In this document: positions 21,590-31,883 of the stretch, in pieces | How the letters are laid out: the number at the start of each line of letters is the position of its first letter | How positions within the stretch are numbered: position 1 is the first letter of the stretch | Assembly: GCA_029237695.1 (NCBI GenBank) | Contig: CM055265.1 | Span: 41,905,331-41,969,330 of the forward strand | DNA: 64,000 nucleotides | From: Conchocele bisecta | Taxonomy: Eukaryota > Mollusca > Bivalvia > Lucinida > Thyasiridae | Reading direction: 5' to 3' | Notes under the pieces: model-generated | The model's input: the letters and a program-made list of their open reading frames with translations, nothing else | Databases searched by the model: none | What the model was told of the DNA's origin: nothing | Translations under genes and position numbers: made by a program

Positions 21590-21812
21590 GGGCGTTTCAC
21601 TAAACTTCGTACGTTCGTAAGTGCAAATTTAAGTTCGTCTGGAAATTTCAATTGATGTATTTACATTTATTGAGCATATGCAGCCTATGCTCAATAAATG
21701 TAAATCCAATAATTGTTTACAAGAAAGCATTGCTAATGTGAAATTTACAGACAGTTATAAATCTTGCACTTACGAACATTTTAGTCGTACGAAGCTTAGT
21801 GAAACGGGCCCC
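21590..21812. mobile_element. Foldback MITE, family C, copy 4
   Basis: It starts at a run of about 14 G followed by CGTTTCACTAAACTTCG, and ends TTAGTGAAACGGGCCCC. The left arm is shortened by about 10 bp (ACGTTCGTAAGTG without the GACTAAAAT portion). Confidence 0.75.
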
Positions 21813-22021
21813 AGAAGTATACCCATAATAATGTGGCCGTCTCTGTGCGAAAATCCTTCTTCCACCGTCGATAATCAGACTCATATTTAATTCCAGACAC
21901 TTGAGAGGTATGCATCGATCATGATCTCTCCCGTCCGGTGGGGGTGTATGTAGGAGAATATAGGGAGACACATAAACATCCAGAGACTTAAACGATCGTC
22001 TATTTCCAGTGAGGGACAATT

Positions 22022-22257
22022 ATGAGAACCGCCATGTGATGTTGTACCTTATGACATCTGCGTAATTTCATTAAATACGTTTACAAAATTTACAGTATTT
22101 GTCATAAATAAAGTCTAACGTTGACAAAACGTTCACATGTATTCTGAAAATGTTGTCAACTTTTAACGCCATTTACGGAAAATATTGTACATTTTGTAAA
22201 CGTATTTCATGAAATTATTCAGATGTCCGAAGGTACAAAATCACATGGTGTGTCGCA
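22022..22257. mobile_element. Foldback MITE, family B
   Basis: ATGAGAACCGCCATGTGATG at the left and ATCACATGGTGTGTCGCAT at the right, with the arms TACGTTTACAAAATTTACAG and the complement. It is a full-length family member. Confidence 0.72.
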
Positions 22258-23050
22258 TATGTTACTTTATCTGCTGGGAGGATGGTTTTTATAGATACAA
22301 AATGTTATCGCTCGCTGAAATTGGATATATTTAAAGGTACATGCCCATACAGTTGGCACAAACTGTTCTTTATAGGAATTAAATAAGTGTATAGTGTCAC
22401 TATTCCGCCAGTTCTAAAAATTACGAGTGCCCGCTATACAGATATAATCATTTAGTAATATTTGTTTTACTGATAGTGACTCGCGGTGGTATCAGGCTAT
22501 TTTCATATAAAATTGAGGCGTGATAATTTTTAATTATTTAAACTACATGTAATTAAATGCGTCACCTGAAAAATAATATTTTAGACAAATTATGAAGTAT
22601 GATCATTGATCACCAAAAATTAAATACAGATAATAAATATTATTATATGACTAAATATTTCAGTCATTCTCATTGGCCGAAACACGACCACGTGATTATA
22701 TAAAAATTGAATGTAGACCTCTGAACGGTTTGTTTACACGAATAAGCACCGGTCCGAGATGTGTTTATTCATGTAAGCAAACATATTGTTCACCTCCTTA
22801 GAGCGCATGCGTAACATTTTTTTTTAAATAATTATTGAAAATTGTGTGAAACACATTTCTTTTTTCGGACGGATATTTTAAAATTTAATTTTTTTTTTTT
22901 TTTTCAATAATTATTGAAAATTGTGTGAAATCAAAAAAAGTGAACACATTTTTTTTCGGCCGGATATTTTGAAAGAAAATTTGGCCAGAAATATTATAGT
23001 GTTCGAAAAGTGATGTTCACTTTTCTCAGGTCCGTAAATCTCATGTACAC
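22258..23050. other. AT-rich stretch with a duplicated poly-T segment
   Basis: No gene seen. At about 22818-22990 the phrase TAATTATTGAAAATTGTGTGAAA and a following T-run plus CGGxCGGATATTTT occur twice. At about 22675-22710, CATTGGCC, CACGTG and TATATAAAA follow one another at promoter-like spacing, but no transcript start or exon downstream supports a promoter. Confidence 0.35.
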
Positions 23051-23396
23051 CTCCTCAAAAGACAATAATTGTATAGTAATGTCCGTTAGCATTTGAAGGA
23101 AACACGTTATCACCCCTGATATCAGAGTGGAAATTTACGTCTGGTATAAAATGTATAATAATAACAATCAATACGTGGGTTAATGGTGAATTAATGTTTA
23201 TTTTGCCAGAACATGTCATGTCTACAGAATATACAAAACTAATCAGTCTCCCTATAGTATAACCTACTGAGTGGGCATTTGCCCAACGCTCCTTCGGTTG
23301 GCGAATACATTTATTCACCGTTCCCAGCCTCGGATGGGGGAAGACATTGATAAATGCATCAATTATGTATTCTGGCATGCCTCAATATATAGAGAA

Positions 23397-23655
23397 TAGT
23401 AGGTTAGTGCCGTGAATGGGAAACAATATCTGGCAAGGCTCAGGAAACGGGATGGGCGAGGCTCTGCCGAGCACATCCCGTTTCCGTGCCGCGCCAGATA
23501 TTTTTTACCATTCACGGCACTAACCTACTATTCTATTTATCCCGTCAACACCTTCAAATGGCTGTAAAATGCAAAAATTGTATTGACTGGATATCAAAAA
23601 TGTTTCACGGCACCGTGTTTCACGGCACATACGCACTGTGTTGACGGGATAAATA
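23397..23655. mobile_element. Foldback element, family D, copy 1
   Basis: ATAGTAGGTTAGTGCCGTGAA pairs with TTCACGGCACTAACCTACTAT around a stem through CATCCCGTTTCC. It is followed by a second part bounded by TTTATCCCGTCAACACC and GTGTTGACGGGATAAAT. The same two-part layout, reversed, lies at 28125-28437. Non-coding. Confidence 0.7.
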
Positions 23656-23737
23656 TGTTTTAACATGCCTTGCAAAAATGTCATAACATTATTTTATACA
23701 TGAAACATGTTTTCGTTGGTTTAAACGTGTCCTAATT

Positions 23738-23800
23738 AGAAAACGATGTTTTCGTTGGTTTAAACGTGGGACGTTTAAACCAACGAAAACATCGTTTTCT
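23738..23800. repeat. Hairpin with an extra half-copy
   Basis: AGAAAACGATGTTTTCGTTGG and its complement meet at ACGTGGGACGT. An additional direct copy of TTTTCGTTGGTTTAAACGTG lies just upstream at about 23709. Confidence 0.65.
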
Positions 23801-23999
23801 ATTTAACAAACCGAAACCGACGTGAAAACGATGTGTACACGATAGGCAATCGTTCGTTTGTGAAACCAGGAACACATCCGGTATTTATATATAATGCACA
23901 CATTGGCATTGGATACTACTGTCTGTTCCACGTTTTGCTGCCGACGATCTGTTGGCCATTAAACACATTAAATCTTAAAAATATTTAAATGCAAGTACG

Positions 24000-24330
24000 T
24001 TTTCATCAATAACAAAAAGTCCCCCTCCCCAATATTTTTCTATTTGATGACATTCTGTCAAATATTGATTTTATGGCGAAAAACTATTTTCATATATGGG
24101 GATTTAACATGGGGGCTAGAAATAGATTTTTTAAAAATAACTTTATTTGTTTTTCGGGGTCAATTTCTATTTATTTTTTTACTCCTCCCCCACTACTTCC
24201 ACCTCTTTTTCCACATGTTAAATTCCCATAGGAAAATAGCTTTTTCACTATAAAATCAATATTTGATGAAATTTCATCAAACAAAAAACAATTGGGAAGG
24301 TGACTTTTTTGTTATTGGTTAAAAAGTACT
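24000..24330. repeat. Palindromic element, inner relative of 11481-12130
   Basis: AAAGTCxCCCTCCCCAATATTTTT, TTGATTTTATGGCGAAAAACT and GGGGATTTAACATGGGGG at the left pair with their complements at the right (CACATGTTAAATTCCC, AAAATCAATATTTGATGAAAT, CAATTGGGAAGGTGACTTTTTTG). The GATTTAACATGGGGG core and following purine tract are shared with 11690-11720. Confidence 0.6.
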
Positions 24331-24585
24331 TACATTGACCTATTTGTGAGACTTAATGTCTTTAATGGCAAAAAGTTCGTCGGCAGAAAAACTGGTAACA
24401 GACGGTAGTAATCCACAGTTCGTGTAGTTTTTCAAACGAGAATGTAAATACAGACTCTTAACATTTTGCTTTGAGTTTTTCCTTCTTATTAAGATTTCCA
24501 TGAGCAGAAAGAAAGGCTTTGTCCCATCATACGTGATTAGAAATTCCTGACTTTCGTCGCTTTCCGCAAGTCAGTAGCACACATA

Positions 24586-24829
24586 TGAGGCACGCCATGT
24601 GATTTTGTACCTTCTACGTAATGGCGACAAAGGTGACACAATTTGCAGAGTATTCCGCATGTATTCTGAAAATTTTGTCAAATTTTGACTTTATTTATAA
24701 AATATATTGTAAATTTTGTAAACGTATTAAATACGTTTACAAAATTAACAATATATTTTATAAATAAAGTCAAAATGTAATAAAATTACGCAGATGTCCG
24801 AAGGTACAACATAGCATGGTATGTCTCAT
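24586..24829. mobile_element. Foldback MITE, family B, rearranged copy
   Basis: Ends TGAGGCACGCCATGTGATTTT and AGCATGGTATGTCTCAT. The centre GTAAACGTATTAAATACGTTTAC shows that the arm order is inverted relative to the 10440 copy. Confidence 0.68.
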
Positions 24830-24938
24830 CTATGACTGTGACTGGAGCAATGGGGCTTAATGGGTTTGCTGCATCCAGACTGTCTGTCAGCATCTGCGTT
24901 GTTCGCCATTCCATTAATGAAACACCCGTCATGCTTCT

Positions 24939-25415
24939 GTAGTAGGAGGGTAATGTGTATAAAGTGAACAATAACTTGTCGGCAGCTGGGGTCCCGGCTT
25001 ATATAGCGACGTGGTCGAGTGTTCGTCTCTCACGCAGGCGGCCTGGGTTCGATCCCAGCAGCCAACAATATATTTTTCACTTTATAACACATTCCCCTCC
25101 TATTACAGTGGTGCAATGAACCAGGATAGATTACCCTTCGAGACAATAGGCGAAGTCGGATTATGTATGTCTTCCATACAGCATGAACTGTCTATGAAAG
25201 AACCCGGAGGGAGACATTTGAGAAACAAATGTCTATTTGTAGGAATGAGGAATGTATATGTACGGCCATAGTAGGATAATCGAACATTTGTACTGCCTTG
25301 CGGTACAAGCCGGCTTTTATAGCGACGTGGTAAATTGTTCATCTCTCACGCGGGCGGCCTGGGTTCGACTCGACAAAATATTTTTCACTTTATACACATT
25401 CTCCTCCTACTACAT
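24939..25415. mobile_element. Insertion carrying two tRNA-like units, TTCT target duplication
   Basis: It is bounded by GTAGTAGGAGGGTAATGTG at the left and ACACATTCTCCTCCTACTACAT at the right, an inverted repeat, with TTCT at 24935-24938 and 25416-25419. A second inner terminus of the same type, CACATTCCCCTCCTATTACAG, ends at about 25108. Each half contains GAAC/TTTTTCACTTTATA and a tRNA-Glu-like sequence, so the insertion looks like two related units fused or nested. Confidence 0.65.
24996..25068 (+). tRNA. tRNA-Glu(CTC)-like sequence in a mobile element, probably non-functional
   Basis: TAGCGACGTGGTCGAGTG resembles an A box and GGTTCGATCCC is a perfect B box. The T arm CTGGG-TTCGATC-CCAG is perfect. 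TCTCTCACGC places a CTC anticodon in a Glu-type loop. The acceptor arms do not pair convincingly, so I take it as a tRNA-derived promoter module of a SINE-like or MITE-like element and not a working tRNA gene. A second decayed copy lies at 25310-25375 (TAGCGACGTGGTAAATTG ... GGTTCGACTC). Confidence 0.45.
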
Positions 25416-25625
25416 TTCTAACAAGCAACGCTCATCGTCACCAGACTACATGAATGTGCTATTTGATCAAGAGCTACATTGGTCACAAAACCAATTAGCC
25501 CATTTTCCCCAGTCACAGCCACATATGTGACTGTTGCTGGAAATATTAGGCGTATGTCGTTCGTGATCAGATCCAACTCAGACCTGCAAAATCTGATCGA
25601 TGGTATGCGTTTGTGTTAGACTCCA

Positions 25626-25834
25626 GGGGCCCGTTTCACTACACTTCGTACGACTAAAATGTTCGTAAGTGCAAACTTATGATAGTCTGTAAATTTCACA
25701 TTAACAATGTTTTCTTGTAAACAATTATTGGATTTACATTTATTGAGCGTAAATCCATCACGTGAAATTTCCAGAGGATCCTAAATTTGCACTTACGAAC
25801 ATTTTAGTCGTAAGAAGTTTAGTGAAACGGCCCG
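25626..25834. mobile_element. Foldback MITE, family C, copy 5
   Basis: GGGGCCCGTTTCACTACACTT at the left and AGTTTAGTGAAACGGCCC at the right. The central stem is deleted (TTATTGAGCGTAAATCC). Only about 5 bp separates it from copy 6. Confidence 0.76.
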
Positions 25835-25839
25835 CTGGT

Positions 25840-26075
25840 GCCCGTTTCAACAAAACTTCGTACGACTAAAATGTTCGTAAGTGCAAACTTACACTATCGT
25901 CTATAAATTTCACAATAACAATGTTTTCTTGTAAACAATTATCGCAGTTACATTTATTGAGCATAGGCTGCATATATGCTCAATAAATGTAAATCCATCA
26001 ATTGAGATTTCCAGACGATCCTAAATTTGCACTTACGAACATTTTAGTCGTACGAAGTTTAGTGAATCGGGCCCC
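25840..26075. mobile_element. Foldback MITE, family C, copy 6
   Basis: GCCCGTTTCAACAAAACTTCG at the left and AGTTTAGTGAATCGGGCCCC at the right, centre GCATAGGCTGCATATATGC. It follows copy 5 in tandem. The phrase CAGATCTGCAAAATCTGATC occurs both before copy 5 (about 25582) and after copy 6 (about 26075), so the pair together may be flanked by a larger repeat. Confidence 0.76.
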
Positions 26076-26149
26076 AGATCTGCAAAATCTGATCAATGAT
26101 ATGCGTTTGTGTTGACTCCAGCATTAAGGTTATGGGTATGGTCGGCTGG

Positions 26150-26420
26150 TGACTTACTGATTATCCTACTTGTATGCCCCATCGCGTAGCGAAAATGGGA
26201 TATATGAATGCAAACGTCGTCCGTCCGTCTGTCCGTCCGACCGTCCGTCCGTACGGGCTGTTTGTGGCTAACAGAACAATGGTTACTGTAAATTCCATTC
26301 ATTCCGTTATGTTGTGTGGCTATTTTTTAACCGTTAAGTGGATATTGTAAACAAAATAAGTAGCCACTTATAGTAACTATCCATTCGTGAGAACGTCCGT
26401 CTGTCTGTCCGTCACGTTTT
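26150..26420. repeat. GTCCGTCC-tailed mollusc repeat, inverted pair
   Basis: TGCCCCATCGCGTAGCGAAAATGGG, then TCCGTCCGTCTGTCCGTCCG, then AACAGAACAATGGTTACTGTAAA with a partly complementary segment ending CGTCCGTCTGTCTGTCCGTC. It shares segments with 9118-9312 in inverted orientation. Confidence 0.5.
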
Positions 26421-26429
26421 CCATTCACC

Positions 26430-27150
26430 TATGATTTTTTACCGTCTGACCGATTGGATTGAAACTTCATGTGCATGTTTATTATCATCCATGTGTTCAT
26501 GCCATGCCCCATCCATGTTCCCTAATGTCCAAGATCAAGATCACTTAACTTCGAAATTTGCGTCCAGTAGATGCGTGCGCGTTTCTCCATTCTCCTTGAA
26601 CTTCTTTACTGTATTAACGATTGGCTTAAAACTTCATGCGCATGTTTCCCATCATTCATATTTTCATTCCCCGCCCCACCCATGCTCCCCATGCCCAAAT
26701 TCAAGGCCAAATACATTTGATATTTGCGTCCAGTAAATGTGTACAACCAATTGGCTTGAATCATACGCATGTTTATTATCATCCATATTTTCATTCCCCA
26801 CCCAACCAATGCTCTCCCCATGACCAAGGTCATGGTCAACTAACTTTGCGTCCCGTAGATGCGTGCGCGTTTATGCATTATCCTATAACATCGTTACTGT
26901 ATGCGCGATTGGTTTCATACTTTATGGGCATGTTTTTCATCATTCATATGTTCATTTCCCCTTGCCCAAGTTCAAGGTCAAATAAGTTTTCGTCCAGTAG
27001 ATGTGTACGAGTTTCTCCATTCTCCGTTAACTTCTTTACAGTATTCTCTAAGCACTTCATATGCATGTTTGTCATCATTCATATTTCAGTAGATGCATGC
27101 GCGTTCGTCTTTTCTCCTATAACTTCTTTACCGTATCAATGTGCATGTTT
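26430..27150. repeat. Diverged tandem repeat, about 130-160 bp unit
   Basis: About five units each carry a version of CGATTGGxTTGAAACTTCATG, GCATGTTTxTCATCATTCAT, CCCCATGCCCAAxxTCAAGG and GCGTCCAGTAGATGxGTGCG. Units vary in length and divergence, so the array is old. The overlapping frames (60-172 aa) that repeat HVYYHPYFHSPP-like phrases come from the repeat and are not genes. The CATCATTCATATTTTCATTC portion is complementary in style to the unit at 28800-29500. Confidence 0.6.
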
Positions 27151-27393
27151 GTGATCCAGTCACCACATCGATGGGCGGCGTTCTTGTGTTAAACAATAAT
27201 TAATGTAAATGTAGGAATCAGGAATTGTGTACATGTAATACTGTTGTTATAAGCATAGCCTTGGAGAAAATTGGGACAATGCTGTGTTTCAATTTTTTGT
27301 TATGTTTGAAGGACAACAGTTCAATGATGGAATACATCAGCAATTCCTTATATATCTAATATTTCAATACAATAGCACAGTATTGTAGAATTA

Positions 27394-27609
27394 CAATAGA
27401 ACCCCTCTAAACCGGACACCAAGTAAACGCATGAGCTCTTATATTTTATGAATTTATTGGTAATTTATCTCCGGTGATGATGTCGGTTAGTAATCGCATA
27501 GCACACAACTATGGCTCAGAATGATCAAAAGCCTGATTTACAGTGAAACCTATCTAAGCCGGACACCCTGGGGATCTCCCAGGGTGTCCGGTTTAGAGAG
27601 GTTTCACTG
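27394..27609. mobile_element. pogo/Tigger-like MITE with TA target sites
   Basis: It starts CAATAGAACCCCTCTAAACC and ends GTTTAGAGAGGTTTCACTG, with TA on each side (27392-27393; 27610-27611). An internal hairpin 27541-27609 (CAGTGAAACC...GGTTTCACTG around GGGGATCTCCC) is itself flanked by TA, so it could be a second, 69-bp element. The terminus CAGTGxAACCTCTCTAAACC fits the pogo/Tigger pattern. Confidence 0.62.
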
Positions 27610-27610
27610 T

Positions 27611-27734
27611 ACAATGGGGTCAGCGTGTAAGTGCACACACGAACGAACACGACATGTTGGTTCCAACCTGTCGTGTTCGTTCGTATGTGCACTTACACGC
27701 TGACCCCACTGTACACGCTGACCCCACTGTACAT
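27611..27734. repeat. Hairpin with duplicated right end
   Basis: TGTACAATGGGGTCAGCGTG and following arm pair with the complement around ATGTTGGTTCCAACCTG. The right end CACGCTGACCCCACTGTACA is present twice, 20 bp apart. It abuts the Tigger-like element. Confidence 0.65.
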
Positions 27735-28124
27735 TTGATTTGGGATTTTCGATTAAAAATATTGAATTGCATGACTTGTATCATTATTCAGCCAGTGCTT
27801 TACCTGTCGTACTTCAAACAATCTGGATACATCGTCTGAGAATGCACGAGTACGCTAGCAGAGTAGGAGCTAGACTGGCCACACATTTAATAAGCCCCAT
27901 TTCTCAAATCACAGCCACATATAAATATCAACCACCCCATGTCAGGGTATTAGGCATTTTATAAACGGGAGTGATGGCCTGTAAATCAGACATCAAACAT
28001 CATGAAGGTCAAATGTCAAATGACGTAAACACACAAACACCGACGATATGATATCCAGTGCTGATAATGCGTGTTAATTTAATCCATAGCAGAACAAAAT
28101 TGAGTTTGGAGCACTACTTGTTTT

Positions 28125-28437
28125 TATTCCGTCAACACAGTGCGTATGTGCCGTGAAACACGGTGGCGTGCAACATTTTTGATTTCGTGTCAATACAACC
28201 TAATCCTAATCACTGCGTATGGATATTTGCGGAGGCTGGGGTTATTATTATTGCATTTTAAAGCTATTTGTAGGTGTTGACGGGATATATAAAATAGTAG
28301 GTTAGTGCCGTGAATGGGAAAACATATCTTGCGCGGCACGGAAACAGGATGTGCTCGGCAGAGCCTCGCACATCCCGTTTGCTGAGCATTGTCAGATATG
28401 TTTTCCCACTCACGGCACTAACCTACTATTTCCTATT
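28125..28437. mobile_element. Foldback element, family D, copy 2 (inverted)
   Basis: CCGTCAACACAGTGCGTATGTG ... GGTGTTGACGGGATATATAA followed by the hairpin AATAGTAGGTTAGTGCCGTG/CACGGCACTAACCTACTATT. This is the reverse order of 23397-23655. Two copies share the two-part layout, which supports it as one mobile unit. Confidence 0.68.
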
Positions 28438-28591
28438 TATATGGTAGACATGTATGGTTGTTTCTTGTGGCCAATCAAATCATTATAACCTTTGAATCGC
28501 GAGGCAGCCGCCTTCACTACGGCCTGTATCCGGAAAATAAATTGCTCAAATATTGGCCATATTTCACAATTTATTCGCTTTGTTCTAAAAC

Positions 28592-29672
28592 TAGATGGCC
28601 GCGGCCTGCATGTCGCGCCTTGTGGCGAGGCATGGACACTAAAAATATATAGTATAACGAAATACTTTAACCAAAAAACTTAACCAAAAACTTTAACCGG
28701 ACACACGTACGTACGTACGTACGTACGTACGCCAAAGTGCCGACTATATCGCGCTTTCCGCAAGCGGGCGCGAAAAAAACTTTAACCAAAAACTTCAAAG
28801 TAATTTGACCTTGACATTGGGCACAGGGGCCGCACGGGAGGGGGGTAGAATGAAAATATAGATGATGATAAACACCCATGTGAAGTTTCAAGGTAATGGG
28901 CAAAGCAGTTGCAGAGATATAGTATAACGAAAACTTTAACCAAAAAACTTAACCAAAAAAAATTAACCAAAAACTTAACCAAAAACTTTAACCAAAAAAC
29001 TTAACCAAAAACTTCAAAGTAATTTGACCTTGACATTGGGCACAGGGGCCGCACGGAAGGGGGGTAGAATGAAAATATAGATGATGATAGACACCCGTGT
29101 GAAGTTTCAAAGTAATGGGCAAAGCAGTTGCAGAGATATAGTATAACGAAAAACTTTAACCAAAAAACTTAACCAAAAAAAAACTTCAGTAATTTGACCT
29201 TGACATTGGGCACAGGGGCCGCATGGGAGGGGGGTAGAATGAAAATATAGATGATGATAAACACCCATGTGAAGTTTCAAGGTAATGGGCAAAGCAGTTG
29301 CAGAGATATAGTATAACGAAAAACTTTAACGAAAAACTTTAACCAAAAAACTTAACCAAAAAAAAACTTCAGTAATTTGACCTTGACATTGGGCACAGGG
29401 GCCGCATGGGAGGGGGGTAGAATGAAAATATAGATGATGATAAACACCCATGTGAAGTTTCAAGGTAATGGGCAAAGCAGTTGCAGAGATATAGTATAAC
29501 GAAAAACTTTAACGAAAAACTTTAACCAAAGAACTTAACCAAAAACTTTAACCAAAAAACTTAACCAAAGAACTTAACAAAAAACTTTAACCGGACACAC
29601 GTACGTACGTACGTACGTACGTACGTACGCCAAAGTGCCGACTATATCGCGCTTTCCGCAAGTGGTCGCGAC
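28592..29672. mobile_element. Element with ACGT microsatellites and expanded internal tandem repeats
   Basis: It starts CTAGATGGCCGCGGCCTGCA and TGGACACTAA, continues with ACTTTAACCAAAAA-type repeats, and ends twice with CCGGACACACGTACGTACGT, GCCAAAGTGCCGACTATATC and GCGCTTTCCGCAAG (about 28697-28770 and 29591-29671). Between them are four to five units of about 150 bp carrying AATTTGACCTTGACATTGGG, GGGGGGTAGAATG and GCAAAGCAGTTGCAGAGATA. A short single-unit relative is at 48866-49083, so the longer copy arose by internal expansion. It is non-autonomous; a Helitron-like 3' hairpin (GCGCTTTCCGCAAGCGGGCGC) is suggestive but unproven. Confidence 0.6.
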
Positions 29673-29679
29673 AAAAATC

Positions 29680-30657
29680 ATGTGAAATGTAAGACAATGC
29701 TTATTTAACCAGATGAGCTGATCATTTTGAAATAACGCTCTCGTGGTTGTGTTGTACCGCTAAACAGATTATATCATAACTCTTAGTATAAACATATTTT
29801 ATTCATAGTATTGTTACATGATGTACATGGTGTAAATCGCGAGCATAACCCGAGATAATATGAATGGGATTCAGAAGAAAGGGAATCTGTCTTCCGATGG
29901 GTAACTCTTATGTAATTAGTAGGGTCAACGTGGGAAAAATGTTCTGCTAACCCCAAACAATTTGCAAGAAAACGTTTTATAGTGTTTTTCTGTACTACTA
30001 GGTCTGGAGAAGAACATATCAAAATTGGCCGAAATCTAACCACCAAAAATATCTCGTATCTGTTAAATAAAACACTTTCTTGCCAAATAACGTGTGAACA
30101 TTATTGCTGATATTCATTGTTTTTTTAAAGGTATATTTTGTTGTTATGATATCAGTGGTTCATGTGACGTCATGACGTCGAGAATGACGTCATGACATAT
30201 TTCTGTAGGGTTATAACACTTATATTCGTAACGCGGTAAAAAGTATTATGATGCATAAATGAATACAAATTTAAAAAACTGGTCCCTTAAATTGACAGTT
30301 TAATTAATAAAAGAGCCAGTGTATGAGAAGAGAAAGCCGACCTTATACATTCGTAGACATTCGGTTTTTGTAAATAAAGTCGAAAGTTGAGGAAAATTCC
30401 AGAGCAAATCATGCGGAATGTAATTTTCCTTAAGTTTACGGAAAATGTCAATTTTAGAAATAATCTAAGGAACAAATTTCAAATGTGATAAGGTATATTT
30501 TGTTCATGCCCTGCGTCAAATACAAATTAGGAAACATAAACATTTGTTCCGAATCTTTTTTATGAAGAAATCCGTTTCGCGCTTAACTGAAACAAATTAG
30601 TGGCTGAATAGACTGAAACAACGCTGTGCTTTTACTGTATACAGTTAATGTCTACAT
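29680..30657. other. Unassigned region before the mobile-element gene
   Basis: AT-rich with a CGTCATGACGTC-containing stretch at about 30160-30200 and a fragment of MITE family B at about 30367-30470 (TAAATAAAGTCGAAAGTTGA). It may include the 5' flank of the large element whose coding relic starts at 30658. No promoter is identified. Confidence 0.4.
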
Positions 30658-31883
30658 ATGAGTGCCAATCACGGAGCATGTCCTTTATGTCAGAAGGAGT
30701 TAGGTTCCAAAGAGAAAGTCGAGATCGGTAATAAAGGAGCTGAAGGCATCAACAATGCAAGTGTTGATAGAGGTGACGACATTATTTTGACGCCCGGAAC
30801 CGTGGTACATAATACTTGTCGTATGCATTATGTTAACAAAAAAGACATTGAGAGACATAGGAGAGCTACAGTTGCGTACACAGCATCAGTTAAACGAAGT
30901 GCACGACTCTCTATTCGACCGTTTGATCGTAAAACAGACTGCTTATTATGTGGGAACAAACTGATTACAAGCAAAATCAATGCTGATTACGATGACTATA
31001 GCTGTGTTAGAACATACAACTTTGTGGAGAAGATACAGGCACAATGTAAAACACGAACTGATGAATCAATGGGCGTTAACTGTTAAGGGACGCATTGAAT
31101 ACTTCAGTGGATACCTTCACGCTGCAGACTCATTGTACCATAATAAATATAAACTTTCGCACTGGTCGAGATATTCCGATGTACTACATGTCAGAATCTA
31201 CATTTAGTTGTAAGCGAAAGAAAGCTGGGCGCCCAAAGGACACTGACCAGGAACAAGCATTTCTAAGGACGTGTTATTACTTTGAGGAGAATGATGAGGA
31301 ACAATCGACAGTTACCGACCTTGCCAGTAAGATGAAGGAATACTTACAGGATAATGATTCTGTCCCGTACGGCAATCAGTATCTGAAATCCAAACTTTTG
31401 GAACACTATGGAGATTCTTTATTTGTGGCTGAGGGCGAGGGGCTTCATGAGATAGTGACATTTCGATAGAAAACAAGCCGAATATTACGCAATTACTTCA
31501 ACATGCCGAATAAGGAAGACGAGGAAGACGAGGAAGGTCATAAGAAAGCGATAATAGAAACTGCCGCCAAATTCATCAAAAGTGATATCAAAACCATTAT
31601 TACACCTTTAACGGACGAGTATCCGAAAGCTACAGACCTTGGACTCGAATCTGCTTTAGGATACATTGCGCCTAGTTTGCGCTGTCTGCTTCAAAATCTT
31701 CTCGTCGGAAAGGACACCCGTTAGAAAGAAGCGAGTATTGGACAAGCACTTGTTCAAGCTGTTCGTCCAAGGTCTTTAATTACGCCGTTACAAATCGGGC
31801 TCGCTATTCAAATGCATCATCACTTCCGATCAAGGTGTTTGATAGACATCCTGTCCACCATGAGGTATTGCTACTCATACTCA
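30658..31883 (+). pseudogene. N-terminal part of a large invertebrate mobile-element-like protein
   Basis: The frame starts ATGAGTGCCAATCACGGAGC, giving CPLCQKELGS. Cys/His pairs follow (CPLC...HNTCRMHY...CLLC), suggesting a zinc-binding N-terminus. After shifts it continues with FRTGRDIPMYYMSE, KAGRPKDTDQEQAF, MKEYLQDNDSVPYGNQYL, EHYGDSLFVAEGEGLH, ETAAKFIKSDIKTIITP, then IGQALVQAVRPRS and PLQIGLAIQMHHHF. At least four breaks (stops or frameshifts at about 31083, 31467, 31722 and beyond) disrupt it. I know this motif order from unnamed multicopy proteins of molluscs and cnidarians. Function and transposition mechanism are not known to me. It is interrupted by a LINE at 31884. Confidence 0.7.

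Larger units (their letters stand above)
24830..25531. mobile_element. SADPDQT-type repeat split by a 477-bp insertion
   Basis: The left half (GACTGTGACTGGAGCAATGGGG ... CCCGTCATGCTTCT) and right half (TTCTAACAAGCAACG ... AGTCACAGCCACAT) together make one ordinary element when compared with 62081-62314 or 10100-10319. The insertion occupies 24939-25415. Confidence 0.7.

Noticed and set aside
22675..22745. E-box plus TATA promoter
   Set aside because: CACGTG and TATATAAAA are close together, but no exon or transcript feature follows; chance is likely in AT-rich DNA.
23055..23378. 107-codon minus-strand frame
   Set aside because: No recognised motif and no splice context; AT-rich surroundings next to a foldback element.
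24996..25068. Functional tRNA-Glu gene
   Set aside because: The T arm and boxes are good but the acceptor stem does not pair and the sequence is embedded in a repeated insertion.
26431..27154. Overlapping frames of 60-172 codons
   Set aside because: The peptides repeat with the tandem unit and appear in several frames at once.
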